From the NCBI RefSeq assembly GCF_030272615.1, contig NC_081407.1:149977744-150041743 (forward strand): DNA of 64,000 nt, in the 5' to 3' direction. The notes beneath the pieces were generated by a model that was not told the DNA's origin, did not search any database, and saw only the letters and a program-made list of their open reading frames with translations. The DNA is from Cryptomeria japonica (Eukaryota; Streptophyta; Pinopsida; Cupressales; Cupressaceae). Positions 1 to 11,189 of the stretch are shown here, piece by piece. Position numbers and translations under genes: made by a program. The first letter of the stretch is position 1. Every line of letters starts with the position of its first letter.

Positions 1-279
1 CTGTTAGAATGCTCCCAGCCATGAAAATGATAATGGAAAGCTAGACATTTGTGTTTATTTTATTTGTTTATGACATTTTGTTCTCTCCTCTGTTATTCTA
101 ATGAAATGTATATGAAGAAAATATTTATGAATCTATATTCCACCTTAGCCATAAACACTCCTTTCAGTTAATAGAGAGAATTAAGTGCATATGAAATTGT
201 TGCACCCTTTCATTCCAGACGAATTTCTGTATCTTGTCATAGGGAAAGGACAACCGACAATGAATTGATACACAAATAG

Positions 280-891
280 GATGTTTTCTCATTTGGTGTC
301 ATGCTCCTTGAGTTGATTACTGGTCGTAGGCCAATAGATACAACTCCATCATTTACTGAAGATAATCTAGTAGATTGGGTTAGTAGCACAGCTGTGATTA
401 TAATGTATAATGTAATACCATTACTGACAAAAATCTTGTGCCAATTTATCAAATATCCATGGTTTGAAACTGATATGAGAATTTATCTTTGTGCAAGCTT
501 GACCCACCCTTACTCGAGCACTTGAAGATGGCAATGTTGATGAACTTGTAGATCGCCAGTTGCAGAACTATAATTCAAATGAGATGATGCAACTGGTTGC
601 ATGTGCAGCCTCTTGTGTTCGATATTCTGCAAGCAGACGCCCTCCTATGGCACGGGTATGTTATCTATATCTAGTGGGTTATAATTTTTCAAGCTTTGAA
701 TTATACTCTGTGTGCAACATGTTTGTATTTCAATGCTATTGTATTGAGTGCCTGGTCTGAAAGTAGCCATGTTTTCCAGATGGTTCGAGCCTTGGAAGGT
801 GATGTTTCTCTTGATGATCTAAATGAGGGAATGAAACCAGGGCATAGCGTATAGATCATATGGAAGCACACACTATGATTCTAGCCAATAT
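280..891 (+). pseudogene. PERK-like receptor kinase pseudogene, 3' exons
   Basis: Remnant of the C-terminal part of a proline-rich extensin-like receptor kinase, a plasma-membrane Ser/Thr kinase family. Exon-like piece 280-378 encodes [20 protein letters not shown], the kinase subdomain IX region, and continues to the DNLVDW motif. Piece 497-655 encodes [13 protein letters not shown] and VACAASCVRYSASRRPPMAR. Piece 780-854 encodes MVRALEGDVSLDDLNEG and PGHS. A GT donor at 656 and an AG acceptor before 780 are preserved. Damage: the expected Ala-Arg at 497-502 reads GCT TGA (CGA to TGA), the frame upstream of 280 is scrambled, and a stop at 852 is followed by continuing homology in another frame (YGSTHYDSSQY, 857-891). 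The N-terminal extracellular and early kinase exons are absent from the window. The family is known from motifs; the pseudogene status is read from the breaks. Confidence 0.8.
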
Positions 892-950
892 CTTCTTAAA
901 GCTTTTCATTGTTTTGGCTTATCTTCTTAAAGCTTTTCATTATTTTGGCT
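889..950. repeat. 31-bp tandem duplication
   Basis: Two adjacent 31-bp copies beginning TATCTTCTTAAAGC, differing at one base, just downstream of the kinase relic. Confidence 0.8.
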
Positions 951-1839
951 TATTCTATAAAATTTTAAGCAGAGCATTGCAATTGGATGTCCAAAATTTC
1001 CTAGACCTCATTGGCTTGATTACAGAACATTGTGAAAAAAGGCCGAAGGTTTAGTACATTGTCGCTGTATTTCCCTCATTGAAAGCATGAATGACAAAAA
1101 AATTATATCGAATCTCTTTTTTAGCATTGTGTTTGGTTAATTCAGCTCGTATATTTTTCTTTCTGAATATATGCACTCAATTTACCTAGTTATGTTCTGG
1201 CATTCGTTTCTATTGAAGAGTTATGAATCAGAATTGATTACGGATATAAATATTTATAACTACCAGTATGTCTCTTATCACCTTTAGACTCAAACAGAGA
1301 GGACAATGCAGGCTTTTACTGGAATTTGTCTTCCTCCAAATGGTCTGCTTGTTCGAATGTCACAACCAACTTGTCAAAGAATCATTTCATATTGTCACCG
1401 TCCGTGTATGGTTTACTGTCCTCAATAATCTTGATTGTCCTCTATTAAGAGGACTATCATTTGCCTTTGCAATTGTTGACTTCTACTTCCGTCCAATCTC
1501 GTCCTTCTGCAGCGGCTTCAACACTTTTGTTTTCTTCACACCAGTGATCAGTCTTATTTTTTACAATAGCTTATACATCTGCACTATTCACCTTTCGCAT
1601 ATTCAAATCTTCATGCCCGTAACATTACATATGTTGACATTTCTGACTTTCAAAACAACTGTTGCTAAACAAAAAGATCTCGTTTTGCCTGGCAATCAGT
1701 ATCTCCTTTGGCTCTTGCAACTGAAACCTTGACTTTGGCATTTTGACTTGGCAATTTCCACATTTTCTGCTTTGGCGCTTTTGCAATTTCTGTGACATCT
1801 CCTTTTAGCAATTCTTTGTCATTTCATAGCGGCAAAACA
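951..1839. other. Non-coding stretch, nothing recognised
   Basis: No recognisable domain. A 154-codon open frame (1268-1732, plus) has no family motif. The minus strand here may be internal sequence of the Copia-like element whose primer site lies at 2023, but no gag motif is legible. Confidence 0.4.
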
Positions 1840-2400
1840 TTAAACAATAAACACTTTTTCTTCTAACAGTAAGACTTGATCTCTGACTGCACAACTCTCT
1901 GTCTCCACTACTTTCAACAAATGGTAAGTTCCTTCTGACTGCTGCAGCTGCTCAAATAAATATTTCTTGACAACTGCTAGAATGGCCCATAATCCTCTAC
2001 TTCTAGTAAGCATGACCGACGTGGCTCTGATACCACTGTTAGAAATGAAACAAAACAAAATAAAACACAAAAACAGAGTATGGAGAAAAACAGAGCAGCA
2101 CATAAGGAAGACAAATTTTTATTTATCAGATCATATTTTCATTCTTCCTTTCATGCATCAAAATGATTACAAAATGTCTCTTTTAATGGAGGTCTTAGAT
2201 GTTTCTAGAATGGTCAGGAGGTAGATGGAAACCTCCAGAATTTTGCATATAAAATAATGTTTTTAACACTATAGAAGGTACGGTGGACAGGTTAGAGTAG
2301 ATGTTGAAAACAAATCCAAATCCTGCTAATTCTGTAAACACTTCCGCATACAGAGCATGTGGATGGGGGTAGGTGAGATTAGACTCCAACAGCAATTTAT
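1840..2400 (-). mobile_element. Copia-like LTR edge with primer-binding site
   Basis: On the plus strand, GGCTCTGATACCA at 2023-2035 is identical to the 3' end of plant initiator tRNA-Met. It therefore marks the primer-binding site of an LTR retrotransposon read on the minus strand. One base later, TGTTAGAAATG at 2037 has the TG terminus expected for the adjoining 5' LTR, which extends rightwards. The far LTR end could not be fixed; 2400 is an approximate limit. Leader or internal sequence would extend left of 2023 but has no readable gag. No partner LTR was found in the window. Confidence 0.45.
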
Positions 2401-2704
2401 CAAGTTGCAATCACAATCACAATGATTCTTCATTTTCTTCATTTTTTGTATTGCCTTTAGTCTGCTAAGCATTAGTTGTTTGCATCACCCGTGTTCTAGT
2501 TATCTGAAAAAGAATGTGAATCAACTAGAGGAAAGCTTGTAACTGCAATTTCTGCCTCATTGTAAACCTGAAAAATTCATTTCTCCTTCAGCTACTATGT
2601 TGCTTCTAAGTTTCCAAGTTTGGTTACGATACTTTCCTAGAACAAAAGGCAACATTCTTTACAAAAGTCCCTGCATTCTTTGCGAAAGGCAGGGACTCCA
2701 GCTG
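2401..2704. other. Non-coding stretch, nothing recognised
   Basis: No coding potential or repeat relationship seen. Sequence shared with the 18.2-kb region begins at about 2705. Confidence 0.3.
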
Positions 2705-2987
2705 CATCCCAGCTCTTTTTCATTACCTTTTTTATTATAATTAAGTTTTTTTTTTTCAAATTGTCAATATTTATATTTAAAGATAGAATAAAAGTATATA
2801 TATTCAAACAAATGGTGGATGCATATGAAATCGTACTTTTAGAATTGAAATCTTTCATTATCTTTGTATTTATCTTTATTTCTGTTTTCATTCTTGGGTG
2901 GAGAAATAGCCAAAGTTAGGCCAAAAACCGTTTAGAGAAGTCACTAGAATATTAAATTATAACATCTTTCTAAAAATTCTATTGTAT
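2705..2987. repeat. Sequence shared beyond the LINE poly(A) tract, copy 1
   Basis: About 280 bp closely matching 18185-18447. Both copies lie immediately outside the poly-T/pyrimidine tract that looks like the 3' end of LINE copies A and B. The homology runs without a break into both LINEs, so it is either an extended LINE 3' end (3' transduction) or part of a segmental duplication. Confidence 0.7.
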
Positions 2988-4913
2988 ATTTTTTCTTTTT
3001 TTTTTTCTTTTTTTTCATTAAAAAGGGGTAAATATTTATTCAAACACAAAAGAAATAACAAAGAACGGGTATTAAACAACCATGTCAATCTCAACTAGGT
3101 GGTCTAACTTTTGAGATAGATCTGGGGTAATTGACCCCTATCCACAATGTTCCACTTGTATATTTGATCAGAGGCCCATTTAGCCAGACAGTCTTCAACT
3201 CCATTCCATTCTCTAGGGATATGACTGAAAGTCACAAAATTCCCTGGAAACACACAAATGAAGAATTTCTTTAATAACCAAAGCTAAATGCCAGCATACA
3301 TCATCTAACCTCTACCTATTAAACAAAGTCACCACCACCTGAGAATCAGATTTGCAGATGATCTTTCTCCACCCAAGTTCGCAACTACGTTCTACAGCAT
3401 AAAGAATGGCAAGAGACTCCATCAAATTGTTAGAATGCATGCCCTTAGAGACAGAAAAGATAATTGAACAATACCAGAGCTATCTCGCCCAACTCCAACA
3501 ATACTAGCATGACCAAGATTTCCACGAGAAGAACCATCAGTCTTGATTTTCATAACTCTCTAAGGAGGAGGGCACCAATGACCCTCCCTATTCATCTTCC
3601 GAAGAGGGCGTCGACATCTATTTCGCATGACCTATCCAACAAACCTTGAAACATCTCCTTGAGGAGGAAAGTTGAGGCGATTGCAAAAACCAACATCTCC
3701 TAGATCCACTTGTTCACCCAAGTCACACCTTGCAGAAATAGTTTCACCAAGAGAATGAAGAATTTTCCACCAAACATTTTGGACAACCATATTGACATTT
3801 TGAAAAGTCTTGCAATTTCTCTCCATCCAAATATGTTAAATAATGAAGGTAGATCCTAGAGCCCAAACAACTTGAAGAAAATAAATCTTAACCAGGGCCT
3901 TGGCCCAACGAGCAAAAAATTTAGCCAAAGAAGAGACATGCCAGCAAGCCTAATTCCAAACACCCCACCAAAAGTGTCAAATCTCCTTAGAGAAGGAACA
4001 TTGGAAGAAAATATGAGAAACACTCTCCTCACAATTGCAACTCAAAACAAATATCGAGGGACCTTGGAACCCACTCTTACACAAATTATCCCAAGTAAGA
4101 CACCAATTTTGAACCACTAGACATAAGAAAAAGTTGCACTTGGACCAGGAGAATTTCTTCCACACCCATTTCCACCAAGGTACCTCCATTCCTCCAAACA
4201 TTTGTCTATCAAGCTTTGCATACCCTGATGAAACAAAGAAATTAATAGATGAATATCTACCCCAAGCTAAAACATCATGCCCAACCAAGGCATTACATTC
4301 ACGAGAAGTAAGAATCTGAACCAACTCTTTCCTATCCTCCTCTCATCCACCTAGTGGTCGTTCACCAAAGTTCTTCCATCTATAACTAGTAGCTTGTCCT
4401 AAATTATGAGCCACCTTATAATGTGTAACCTTATCCCAACCACTCTCAATAAAAATATCACAAAGGGATTAGAGGTGTGGATACATCATAAAGATAGGAG
4501 GATTACCATCCCAAGAATCCAACCAAAAAAGGGACTATGAGCCTAAATTACAGATCCAAAAAATACCATTCTTAACCAATTGAGCCCCCATTTTCAAAGT
4601 ATTACAGATCATAGAGCCCCTTCTCTCCAAAGGGTGGCGAGGAATATCTCAAAATCTCACACCTTAAGATACTTGTGAGTAAAAATATGAGCCCAAATCT
4701 GATGCTGACTGGTACACCAACACCAATATAACTTGGCAGCTAAAGCCTGCCCATTCAAAATAATAGATCGAAGACCACTTGCCCCCTTCCTTCCTTGGCC
4801 TACACACGGAATCCCACTTCACTAAACTCCACTTAATAGTTTTCAAATTACCACTCCAAACAAAGTGTCTCGAGAGAGCATCAAATTCCTTAAGGAAATA
4901 CATAGGAGCCGCA
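2988..4913 (-). mobile_element. LINE fragment A (thumb, zf-RVT, RNase H)
   Basis: Degenerate 5'-truncated plant LINE on the minus strand. Its 3' poly(A) is the pyrimidine tract at 2989-3016. From 5' to 3' the following can be read: a post-palm region at about 4664-4910 (SRHFVWSGNLKTIKWSLVKW, VCRPRKEGG); the reverse-transcriptase zinc-binding domain at 3977-4324 (CNALVGHDVLAWGR, WKWVWKKFSWSKCNFFLCL, CNCEESVSHIFFQCSFS); and an RNase H-like domain at about 3300-3570 (KTDGSSRGNLGHASI, GVGRDSSGIVQ). Stops and frameshifts are frequent. It matches LINE copy B (18448-20376) throughout. At 4913 it stops abruptly against a truncated Copia LTR. The catalytic RT palm and the endonuclease are missing. Confidence 0.85.
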
Positions 4914-5174
4914 TCACATTTACCAGTTAAATTCATGTTTGCGAGTTAACTGTCAAATCCATTCCTTAGCTTTCCAGTCAATCATAGATGACTTAGATAA
5001 CCTGATAGAGCAATGTAACCATAGTTGTCGTCAATGACAACACAAACTGATCATCAAGTCATCAAACAACATCTCAACTATATCATCACCAACAGTTCTT
5101 ATACCGGTTCATCAATATCATCAACAGTTATACCAATATCCATTAACATTATCAGTTATGCCAATATGCCAACA
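4914..5174 (-). mobile_element. Truncated 3' LTR of Copia element 1
   Basis: Homologous to 10937-11189, the matching edge of the full right-hand LTR. It ends in ATGCCAACA next to the polypurine tract complement (TTCTCCCCCTTTGG, 5175-5188), as expected for the 3' LTR of a minus-strand element. About 1.2 kb of the LTR is missing. The break against LINE A falls at a shared TCACA. Confidence 0.85.
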
Positions 5175-5519
5175 TTCTCCCCCTTTGGCACTGATGGCAA
5201 CACTGATAAACCTCATCATGTTGAACTGAACTGATTTGTTTTGTACTTGCTCTTCTTCTCAACATCTCCTTTGTATTTCTTCTGTCGTTTATCTAGTTCT
5301 TCTTCTTCTCAACTAGTTCTTCTCCCCCTTTGACAACAATGCCAAAGGTGCAAATACATTTGTTGTCTTCATCTCTGTTGTTGCCATCTCTGTTTATCTC
5401 ATCGTAGCTGCTCCCCTTGACGAGTAGCCCACTTCACATCAATCCAAAACTGAAAGATATTCAATGAATTCACCGAATCGATGCATCACCAACATCTTAG
5501 TTGATCTTGTGCAGGGGTA

Positions 5520-5889
5520 CAACCCCTAATCTACCTCTGAGATATTCAAAGGTTGTCTTAGGCAAAGGTTTAGTGAATATATCTGCTAACTACTCTTTGC
5601 TAGACACATACTCCATTTTTACTTTCTTCTCCTGCACTATTTCCCTTAGAAAGTGATAGTTCAACTCAATGTGTTTTGTTCTTGCACGTAATACAGGATT
5701 TTTTGGAATATTAATAGCACCATTGTTTTCACAATGAATAGTCACCGGTTCAGACATGTCTTCCTTAAAACCTTCCAAAATATGTCTCATCCATAAAGCC
5801 TGAGTACAATTCATTGATGTTGCCACATATTCTGCTTCAACTATAGATTGTGAAATACAAGATTGTTTCTTGCTTATCCAAAACACCAA
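5520..5889 (-). pseudogene. Copia 1 RNase H domain
   Basis: The minus-strand frame at 5590-5889 reads FWISKKQSCISQSIVEAEYV, then CTQALWMRHIL, NNGAINIPKNPVLRARTKHI and HFLREIVQEKKVKMEYV. This is the Copia RNase H signature (SKKQ..S.S..EAEY / RTKHIE..HFLR). After a stop at about 5587 the same frame continues with LADIFTKPLPK, the usual C-terminal motif. A stop-rich gap separates it from the RT block. It would degrade the RNA strand during reverse transcription, but it is inactivated here. Confidence 0.85.
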
Positions 5890-5960
5890 TCTTTATCCTA
5901 AAAAGAAAGGTCTACCGATTGTACTTTTCCGGCCATCAACATTTCCAGCCCAGTGTGCAT

Positions 5961-7161
5961 CTAGAAAACTTTTAAAGAAAAATTATCATTGTAAGGATAC
6001 CACAAACCATAATCAATTGTTCCTTTCAAATACCTGAATATCCTTTTTGCTACTACCATGTGTGTCTCCTTAGGATCTTTCTGAAATATTCCAACCAATC
6101 CAACAACATGTGCAATGTCTAGTCTACTGTGAACAATATAATGCAACTTTCCAATCATAAACGTGTATTCTTTCTCATCCATGGACGGTGAATCATCTTG
6201 TTTTGACAATTTACAACCTGTCACCATTGGAGTACCAATCGGTTTACAATCTTCCATGCCAAAAGTTTTCAAGACTTCTTTTACATACTTAGTCTGACAA
6301 ATAAATATTTCATTCTCCAATTGTTGAATCTGTAAACCAATAAAGAATTTTATCTCACCGATAAGAGACATCTCAAATTCTTTCTTCATTTCATCTGCAA
6401 ACGAAATATATATGTTATCATTTCCATCAAATATTATATCATCAACAAAAACTTCAGCAATTAACATTTTGTCTCCATCAGTCTTCAAATATATGTTATT
6501 GTCTTCACTGGTTCCCTAGAATCCTATCTTGATCAGATGTGTATGCAATCTTTCAAACCATGATTTGGGAGCTTGCTTTAATCCATATAGTACCTTGTGT
6601 AGTTTGCAAACCATATTTTCATCTTCACTCAATGCAAAACCATCTGGTTGTTTTATATATATTCTATATATACTTCTTCTTTCAAGATACCATTCAGAAA
6701 TTTTGATTTAACATCCATCTGATATACCTTAAATCCTTTAAAAGAAGCAAAGGCAAGCAACATTCTAACATCTTCAAGTCTGCCACCAGTGCAAAGGTTT
6801 CACCATAGTCTTCACCTTCTTCTTGTACATACCATTTGCAAACCAACCTCTCCTTGTTTCTAACAACTTCACCATCCTCATTAAGTTTGTTTCTGAATAC
6901 CCATTTTGTCCCAATAGCATTTTTGTCTTCCGGTCTCAGAACAAGAGACCATGTATTTTTCTTCTCAATTTGGTCAAGTTCTCCATCCATTGCATTCAAC
7001 CAGTCTTCATCTTTCAAAGTTTCTCTAACAGTCTTTGGCTCAATAGTTGAAATCAGACAAGAATTCTCTTTGATTTTTCTTCTTGTCTGCACATCAACAT
7101 TCTTGTCACCTATAATCTGGTCTTCTAAATGATTTAGCCTTACATATCTTGGGATTACCAT
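5961..7161 (-). pseudogene. Copia 1 reverse transcriptase
   Basis: Two main readable blocks. At 6694-7161 the linker and RT N-terminus read ETLKDEDWLNAMDGELDQIE, KKNTWSLV, GTKWVFRNKLNEDGEV and GEDYGETFALVADL. At 5961-6488 the catalytic palm reads MLIAEVFVDDIIFDGND, where the usual YVDD is FVDD, then FEMSLIGEIKFFIGLQI and YLKGTIDYGLWY. Between them (6489-6693) the frame is broken by stops, although the expected YGLKQ-type region is still dimly legible. Inactive relic; the polarity and spacing match a Copia pol gene. Confidence 0.87.
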
Positions 7162-7254
7162 TTCTGGTGCAATGCTTTCTGCTTCATGTTCATCATCTTC
7201 TTCATCGCTTACCGGTTGAGCTCCTATTTCTACATTGTTTTGCTCATCTTCCTT

Positions 7255-8085
7255 CTACACTTCCGGTTCAATATACACAAGTTTTTCTTTATCATCAGCA
7301 GGCTCAAATCTGTTGGACTCATCAGGTTTGTCGGAAAATTCATCAATTTTAACATTCACACTCTCAACTATTTTCTTTGTCCTTTTATTATAACATTTGA
7401 ATACTTTACTCTTGATAGAATATCCAAGAAATATCCCTTCATCACTGTTCACATCAAACTTTCTAGTAAAATCATCTCTCTTAATAAAGCATCTACTACC
7501 AAATACTTTAAAGTAGCTGACATTAGGAGTCTTACCATGCCAAAGTTCATAAGGTGTTTTATTATTACCTTTCTTCACAAGAACCCGATTCAAAGTATAA
7601 ATAGCAATGCTAACTGCTTCTCTCCAAAACATTTTTGGAACATCTCCTTGTATCAACATTGTTCTAACAGCTTCCACTATTGTTATGTTTCTTCTCTCTG
7701 CAATGTCATTTTGTTGTGGAGTCCTAGGTGCTTACATCTGTCTCTTTATTCCATGTTCTTCACAATATCTAGTAAACTCATCAGAAGTAAATTCTCCACC
7801 CCGGTCAGATCTTAAGCACTTCAAATTCTTATTGGTTTCCTTTTCAACTAGGGCTTTAAAGATCTTGAATTTGTTGAATGCCTCGTATTTCTCCTTCAAG
7901 AAAATTACCCACATCGTCCTTGAAAAATCATCAGTGAAAATCATAAAATACTTATCACCATAAAAACTTTTAGTCCTCATAGGACCACATAGATCAATAT
8001 GCGCTAAATCAAGAATATGCTCTGAAGAAAAAGAGTTAGTCTTAAAATATGTCGAAGTCATCTTACCCATCTGGCATTCTTTGCA
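7255..8085 (-). pseudogene. Copia 1 integrase
   Basis: At 7732-8070 the integrase core reads HIDLCGPMRTKSFYGDKYFM, FTDDFSRTMWVIFLKEKYEAF and LRSDRGGEFTSDEF, giving the D and D of the D-D35-E triad. After a stop at about 7733 the frame continues with TPQQNDIAERRN (catalytic E) and then FWREAVSIAIYTLNRV, NKTPYELWHGKTPN, FKVFGSRCF and FLGYSIKSKVFKCYN (7255-7677), the Copia C-terminal signature. A further stop at about 8086 separates it from the zinc-binding part, CKECQMGKM. Disabled by at least two stops. Confidence 0.88.
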
Positions 8086-8742
8086 TTACACATTATCCGG
8101 TTTAACAAGTTGGGGCATACCTCTCAACATATTAGATTTGTTGACCCTTATCAAGTTATCAAAGTTGACATGACAAAACCTTTTGTGCCACAACCATCTA
8201 TCTTCAATTTTAGCCACCAAACAACTATTCACATTAGCATTCAGATGAAAAAGGTTACCTCTAGTCTGTTTACCAGTAGCTATCAGATCTCCATTGCATC
8301 CTATGATCCTACACACTCCTTTTTTAAACTCAAGGTGAGATCCTTTATCATTTAGTTGTCCAACACTCAGCAAGTTATGTTGTATACCTTCAACCCAATA
8401 AACATCATCTGCATTACTCTTATCATTCAATGAAATAGATCCTTTACCTTTTACCATGCAGGGTGAGTTATTACCGGATCTTACCACACCGCCATCAAAG
8501 TCTTCTAGGGATATGAATTTGTTCTTATCACCAGTCATGTGATGTGAATAACCACTGTCTATTATCCACTCATCACTAGAATCAAACTGAGACACCAAAG
8601 CCTTTTCATCAGTCAGATCTTCCTTCACGACAACAAATACAATTTCCTCATTGTCCTCTTCCTCATATTCCTCCTCTGTCACTCCTTCATCAACTGCAAC
8701 ATAGCATTGTTTCTTCCCTTTTCCTTTATATTTCTTAAACTT
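8086..8742 (-). pseudogene. Copia 1 protease and pre-integrase region
   Basis: The minus-strand frame 8086-8682 has the Copia aspartic protease active site DEWIIDSGYSHHMTGDKNKF. It is followed by the GAG-preINT block: GIQHNLLSVGQLNDKG, LWHKRFCHVNFDNL and MLRGMPQLVKPDNV, containing the zinc-binding histidines. The protease would cleave the polyprotein. The usual Cys or Ala after DSG is Tyr here. The frame is open for 198 codons, then stops just before the integrase zinc cysteines. Confidence 0.85.
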
Positions 8743-9640
8743 CTACTTTCTATCAGTGTTAGGGAAATTTGCAGCAATATGTCTAATCTTATTGCAAGAG
8801 AAACACTTAAGAGGTAGTTTACCTTTATATTTACTAGTGCCTCTTGGAAGTCTCTTAGTCAGAAGAGCTTCAAACTGCATCAAGTTGTCTTCATCATCAT
8901 TATATCCTCTGCTACCGTCATGACTAGATCTGCAATCATAACTGTGACATACATCTTTCCATTTTCTCAGAGGTGTACCGGTTACAGATGCTTTAAAATA
9001 TAATTCAGATGCCTTAGAAATACTGTTATCAAAACTATTTAATTCAAATGTAGTCAATTTACCAATAAGAGAATCAACGGTGACCTTATCACTACTTACT
9101 GACCTTAATTCTTGAATAGCAGAAACTCTGATTGCATAGGAAGGTAAAAGAGTTCTAAGCATCTTACTTAGAACAGTGTCATCTTCAATCTTTCCTCCAA
9201 CACTTTTAATACCACTGACAACCTCTTTAATCCTTTGTCCATATTGAGCTATATTTTCACCTTCTACCATTCTCATATCATCAAATTTACCTCTAAGACT
9301 CTCTTCCTTATCTCTTTCAACATGTTTATACCACCATAGATTAGTTATAATTTATCCCAAACTTAAAATGCACTTTCTAATCCATGTACATCAATGTATT
9401 CAGTATCATACAGTGCACTTACAATAGCTTCCAGTGCTTGATTGTTTTCTTGTTGCTCCTTAAGTTGATCTAGAGTTAGAGGACCGGTAGAGGGTACATA
9501 TTTAATAGTAACATGTTACCAAAACTAAGAACCCATACCTTTGATATAAATCTTCATTTTGTCTTTCCATATTGTGTAGTTGTCCTTAGTAAATTTCGAA
9601 CCCTCCTTCTTCATCATTTTCTTCCGGATTTTTTCCTCAA
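8743..9640 (-). pseudogene. Copia 1 gag
   Basis: Nucleocapsid/capsid coding of the UBN2 type. The N-terminal part (9277-9640) is broken but legible: FTKDNYTIWKDKMKIYIKG and PLTLDQLKEQQENNQALEAI. The open part at 8743-9276 reads ENIAQYGQRIKEVVSGIKSV, DDTVLSKMLRTLLPSYAIRV and a CCHC-type zinc knuckle, KCFSCNKIRHIAANFPN. In the knuckle the last Cys is replaced by Phe, so zinc binding would be lost. It sits next to the primer-binding site, as gag should. Confidence 0.82.
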
Positions 9641-9687
9641 GTTGTTAAGCTTCCTTCACACAAAGGACCTAAGGCTCTGATAGCAAT

Positions 9688-11189
9688 TGTTATTTAGAGG
9701 ATCTGGTTAATAATGAGAGGGGGGGTGAATCAGTATTAACAACAAACTGAAATCTTAAACCAAACTGATTAATACTTCACCAAAATAGATCATAACCAAT
9801 ACCGGTAGCCACTGAAAACAATCTACTAATCAAATTTATCAAACTCCTCATTTAAGTGTTCCATATCATGCATGCAATAGAAAGATATCAACTTAACAAA
9901 GACACAAATCAATCACCATATGAACACCAGCATTTTCATGTGGAAACCCAAATGGGAAAAACCACGGTGGGAATTGGTACCCACAAGATTTTGCACTCTT
10001 TCGGAATGTGCCCTGTTAGGAGCCTAGCCCGGTTAGGAGAAAATCCTGTTAGGAGTCCCCTGGTTAAAGGATTTATGTCAACCCTATTAGGAGATTTACT
10101 ATGTTAGGAGTAACCTTGTGAAAGGATTTAGAACCCAAGATAATGAGTCACCCAATGAAGGGATTTATACAATCAGGCCTGTCAGGACCTACCCGATGAA
10201 GGGATTTTGAGTCTGTTGCAACTGTTAGGGAACCAGAGATGTATGATCTAAAAATAGCACTCTCTGCTTGCTTGTACAAATCCTTTTCTGCTCCAATCTA
10301 CTTCTCTTTTGCAGACACGCACACTGGTTTGGCCACACACTCTTCTTTTGATCACCGACACAGTAAATCATCACAAACTTACACTAAATAAACTTTACAA
10401 CTTAGTCAGTTACAAAACCCTAACCTCATACTAAGATTTACATCATAGATCATCACATATCTTTTCAAATCATTACAGATCATCATATGGATCATTACAA
10501 CAAATTACAAATCAATTACAACCGTTGAATGATCATAAATCATCGTCGCACTTCGATCTGACAAGCAATCAAGCCCTTAAAATATTCTTCTATGTTCTTC
10601 ATTGTTTCCCAATAGATTCCATCTTTAATCACACCAAAACTACATTTTAACACCTCGCGTGGATTCAACCACATCATCACCATCTTACAAACATAATGTA
10701 ATACATCGCCGAACTCAAAATCATTATACCGGTTATAAGATTTGAATATCATTTCTTAAACCCTACTAAAACCCTACAGAAAATATATCAGTCAATCACA
10801 AACATGACTTCTGATAGCCAAAACATGATGGGGTTCTGATCATAACCTCATTACAATGTAACAAATACATATTCCAAACTGCAACATCAAATTCCTCAAC
10901 AATCTCTAGATCCAATTAATTAAGCATAACACAGTTTCACATTTATTGGTTAAAGTCATGTTTGCCAGTTAACTATCAAATCCATTCCATAGCTTTCTAG
11001 TCAATCATAGATGACTTAGATAACATGATAGAACAATATACCCATAGTTGCCATCAATGACAACACAAACTGATCATCAAACAACATCTCAACTATATCA
11101 TCACCAACAATCCTTATACCGGTTCATCAATATCAACAACAGTTATGCCAATATCAATTCACATAATCAGTTATGCCAATATGCCAACA
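9688..11189 (-). mobile_element. 5' LTR of Copia element 1 (1502 bp)
   Basis: Bounded by TGTTATTTAG at 9688, directly beside the primer-binding site, and ATGCCAACA at 11189, so it has TG...CA ends. The last about 250 bp match the truncated LTR at 4914-5174. Inside it, around 10015-10190, the short motif GTTAGGAG recurs among GAAGGGATTT and GTTAAAGGATTT blocks. The solo LTR at 22942-24063 shares the motifs GAGAGGGGG.GTGAATC and GGGAAAAAC.ACGGTGGG, so it belongs to a related family. Confidence 0.88.

Larger units (their letters stand above)
5175..9687 (-). mobile_element. Copia element 1, internal region
   Basis: Internal part of a Ty1/Copia retrotransposon on the minus strand. Order from right to left: primer-binding site, gag, protease, integrase, reverse transcriptase, RNase H, polypurine tract. 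This PR-INT-RT-RH order defines Copia. The primer-binding site complement GGCTCTGATAGCA (9673-9685) differs by one base from the initiator tRNA-Met 3' end. The polypurine tract is AAAGGGGGAGAA read on minus (complement at 5175-5186). Every coding block carries stops or frameshifts, so the copy is dead. The bases flanking the right LTR cannot be matched to a target duplication because the left LTR is truncated. Confidence 0.92.

Noticed and set aside
1268-1732. 154-codon plus-strand frame
   Set aside because: No recognisable domain, and the neighbouring primer site suggests element sequence read on the other strand.
7186-7815. 209-codon plus-strand frame
   Set aside because: Shadow of the Copia 1 integrase, which is clearly coded on the minus strand.
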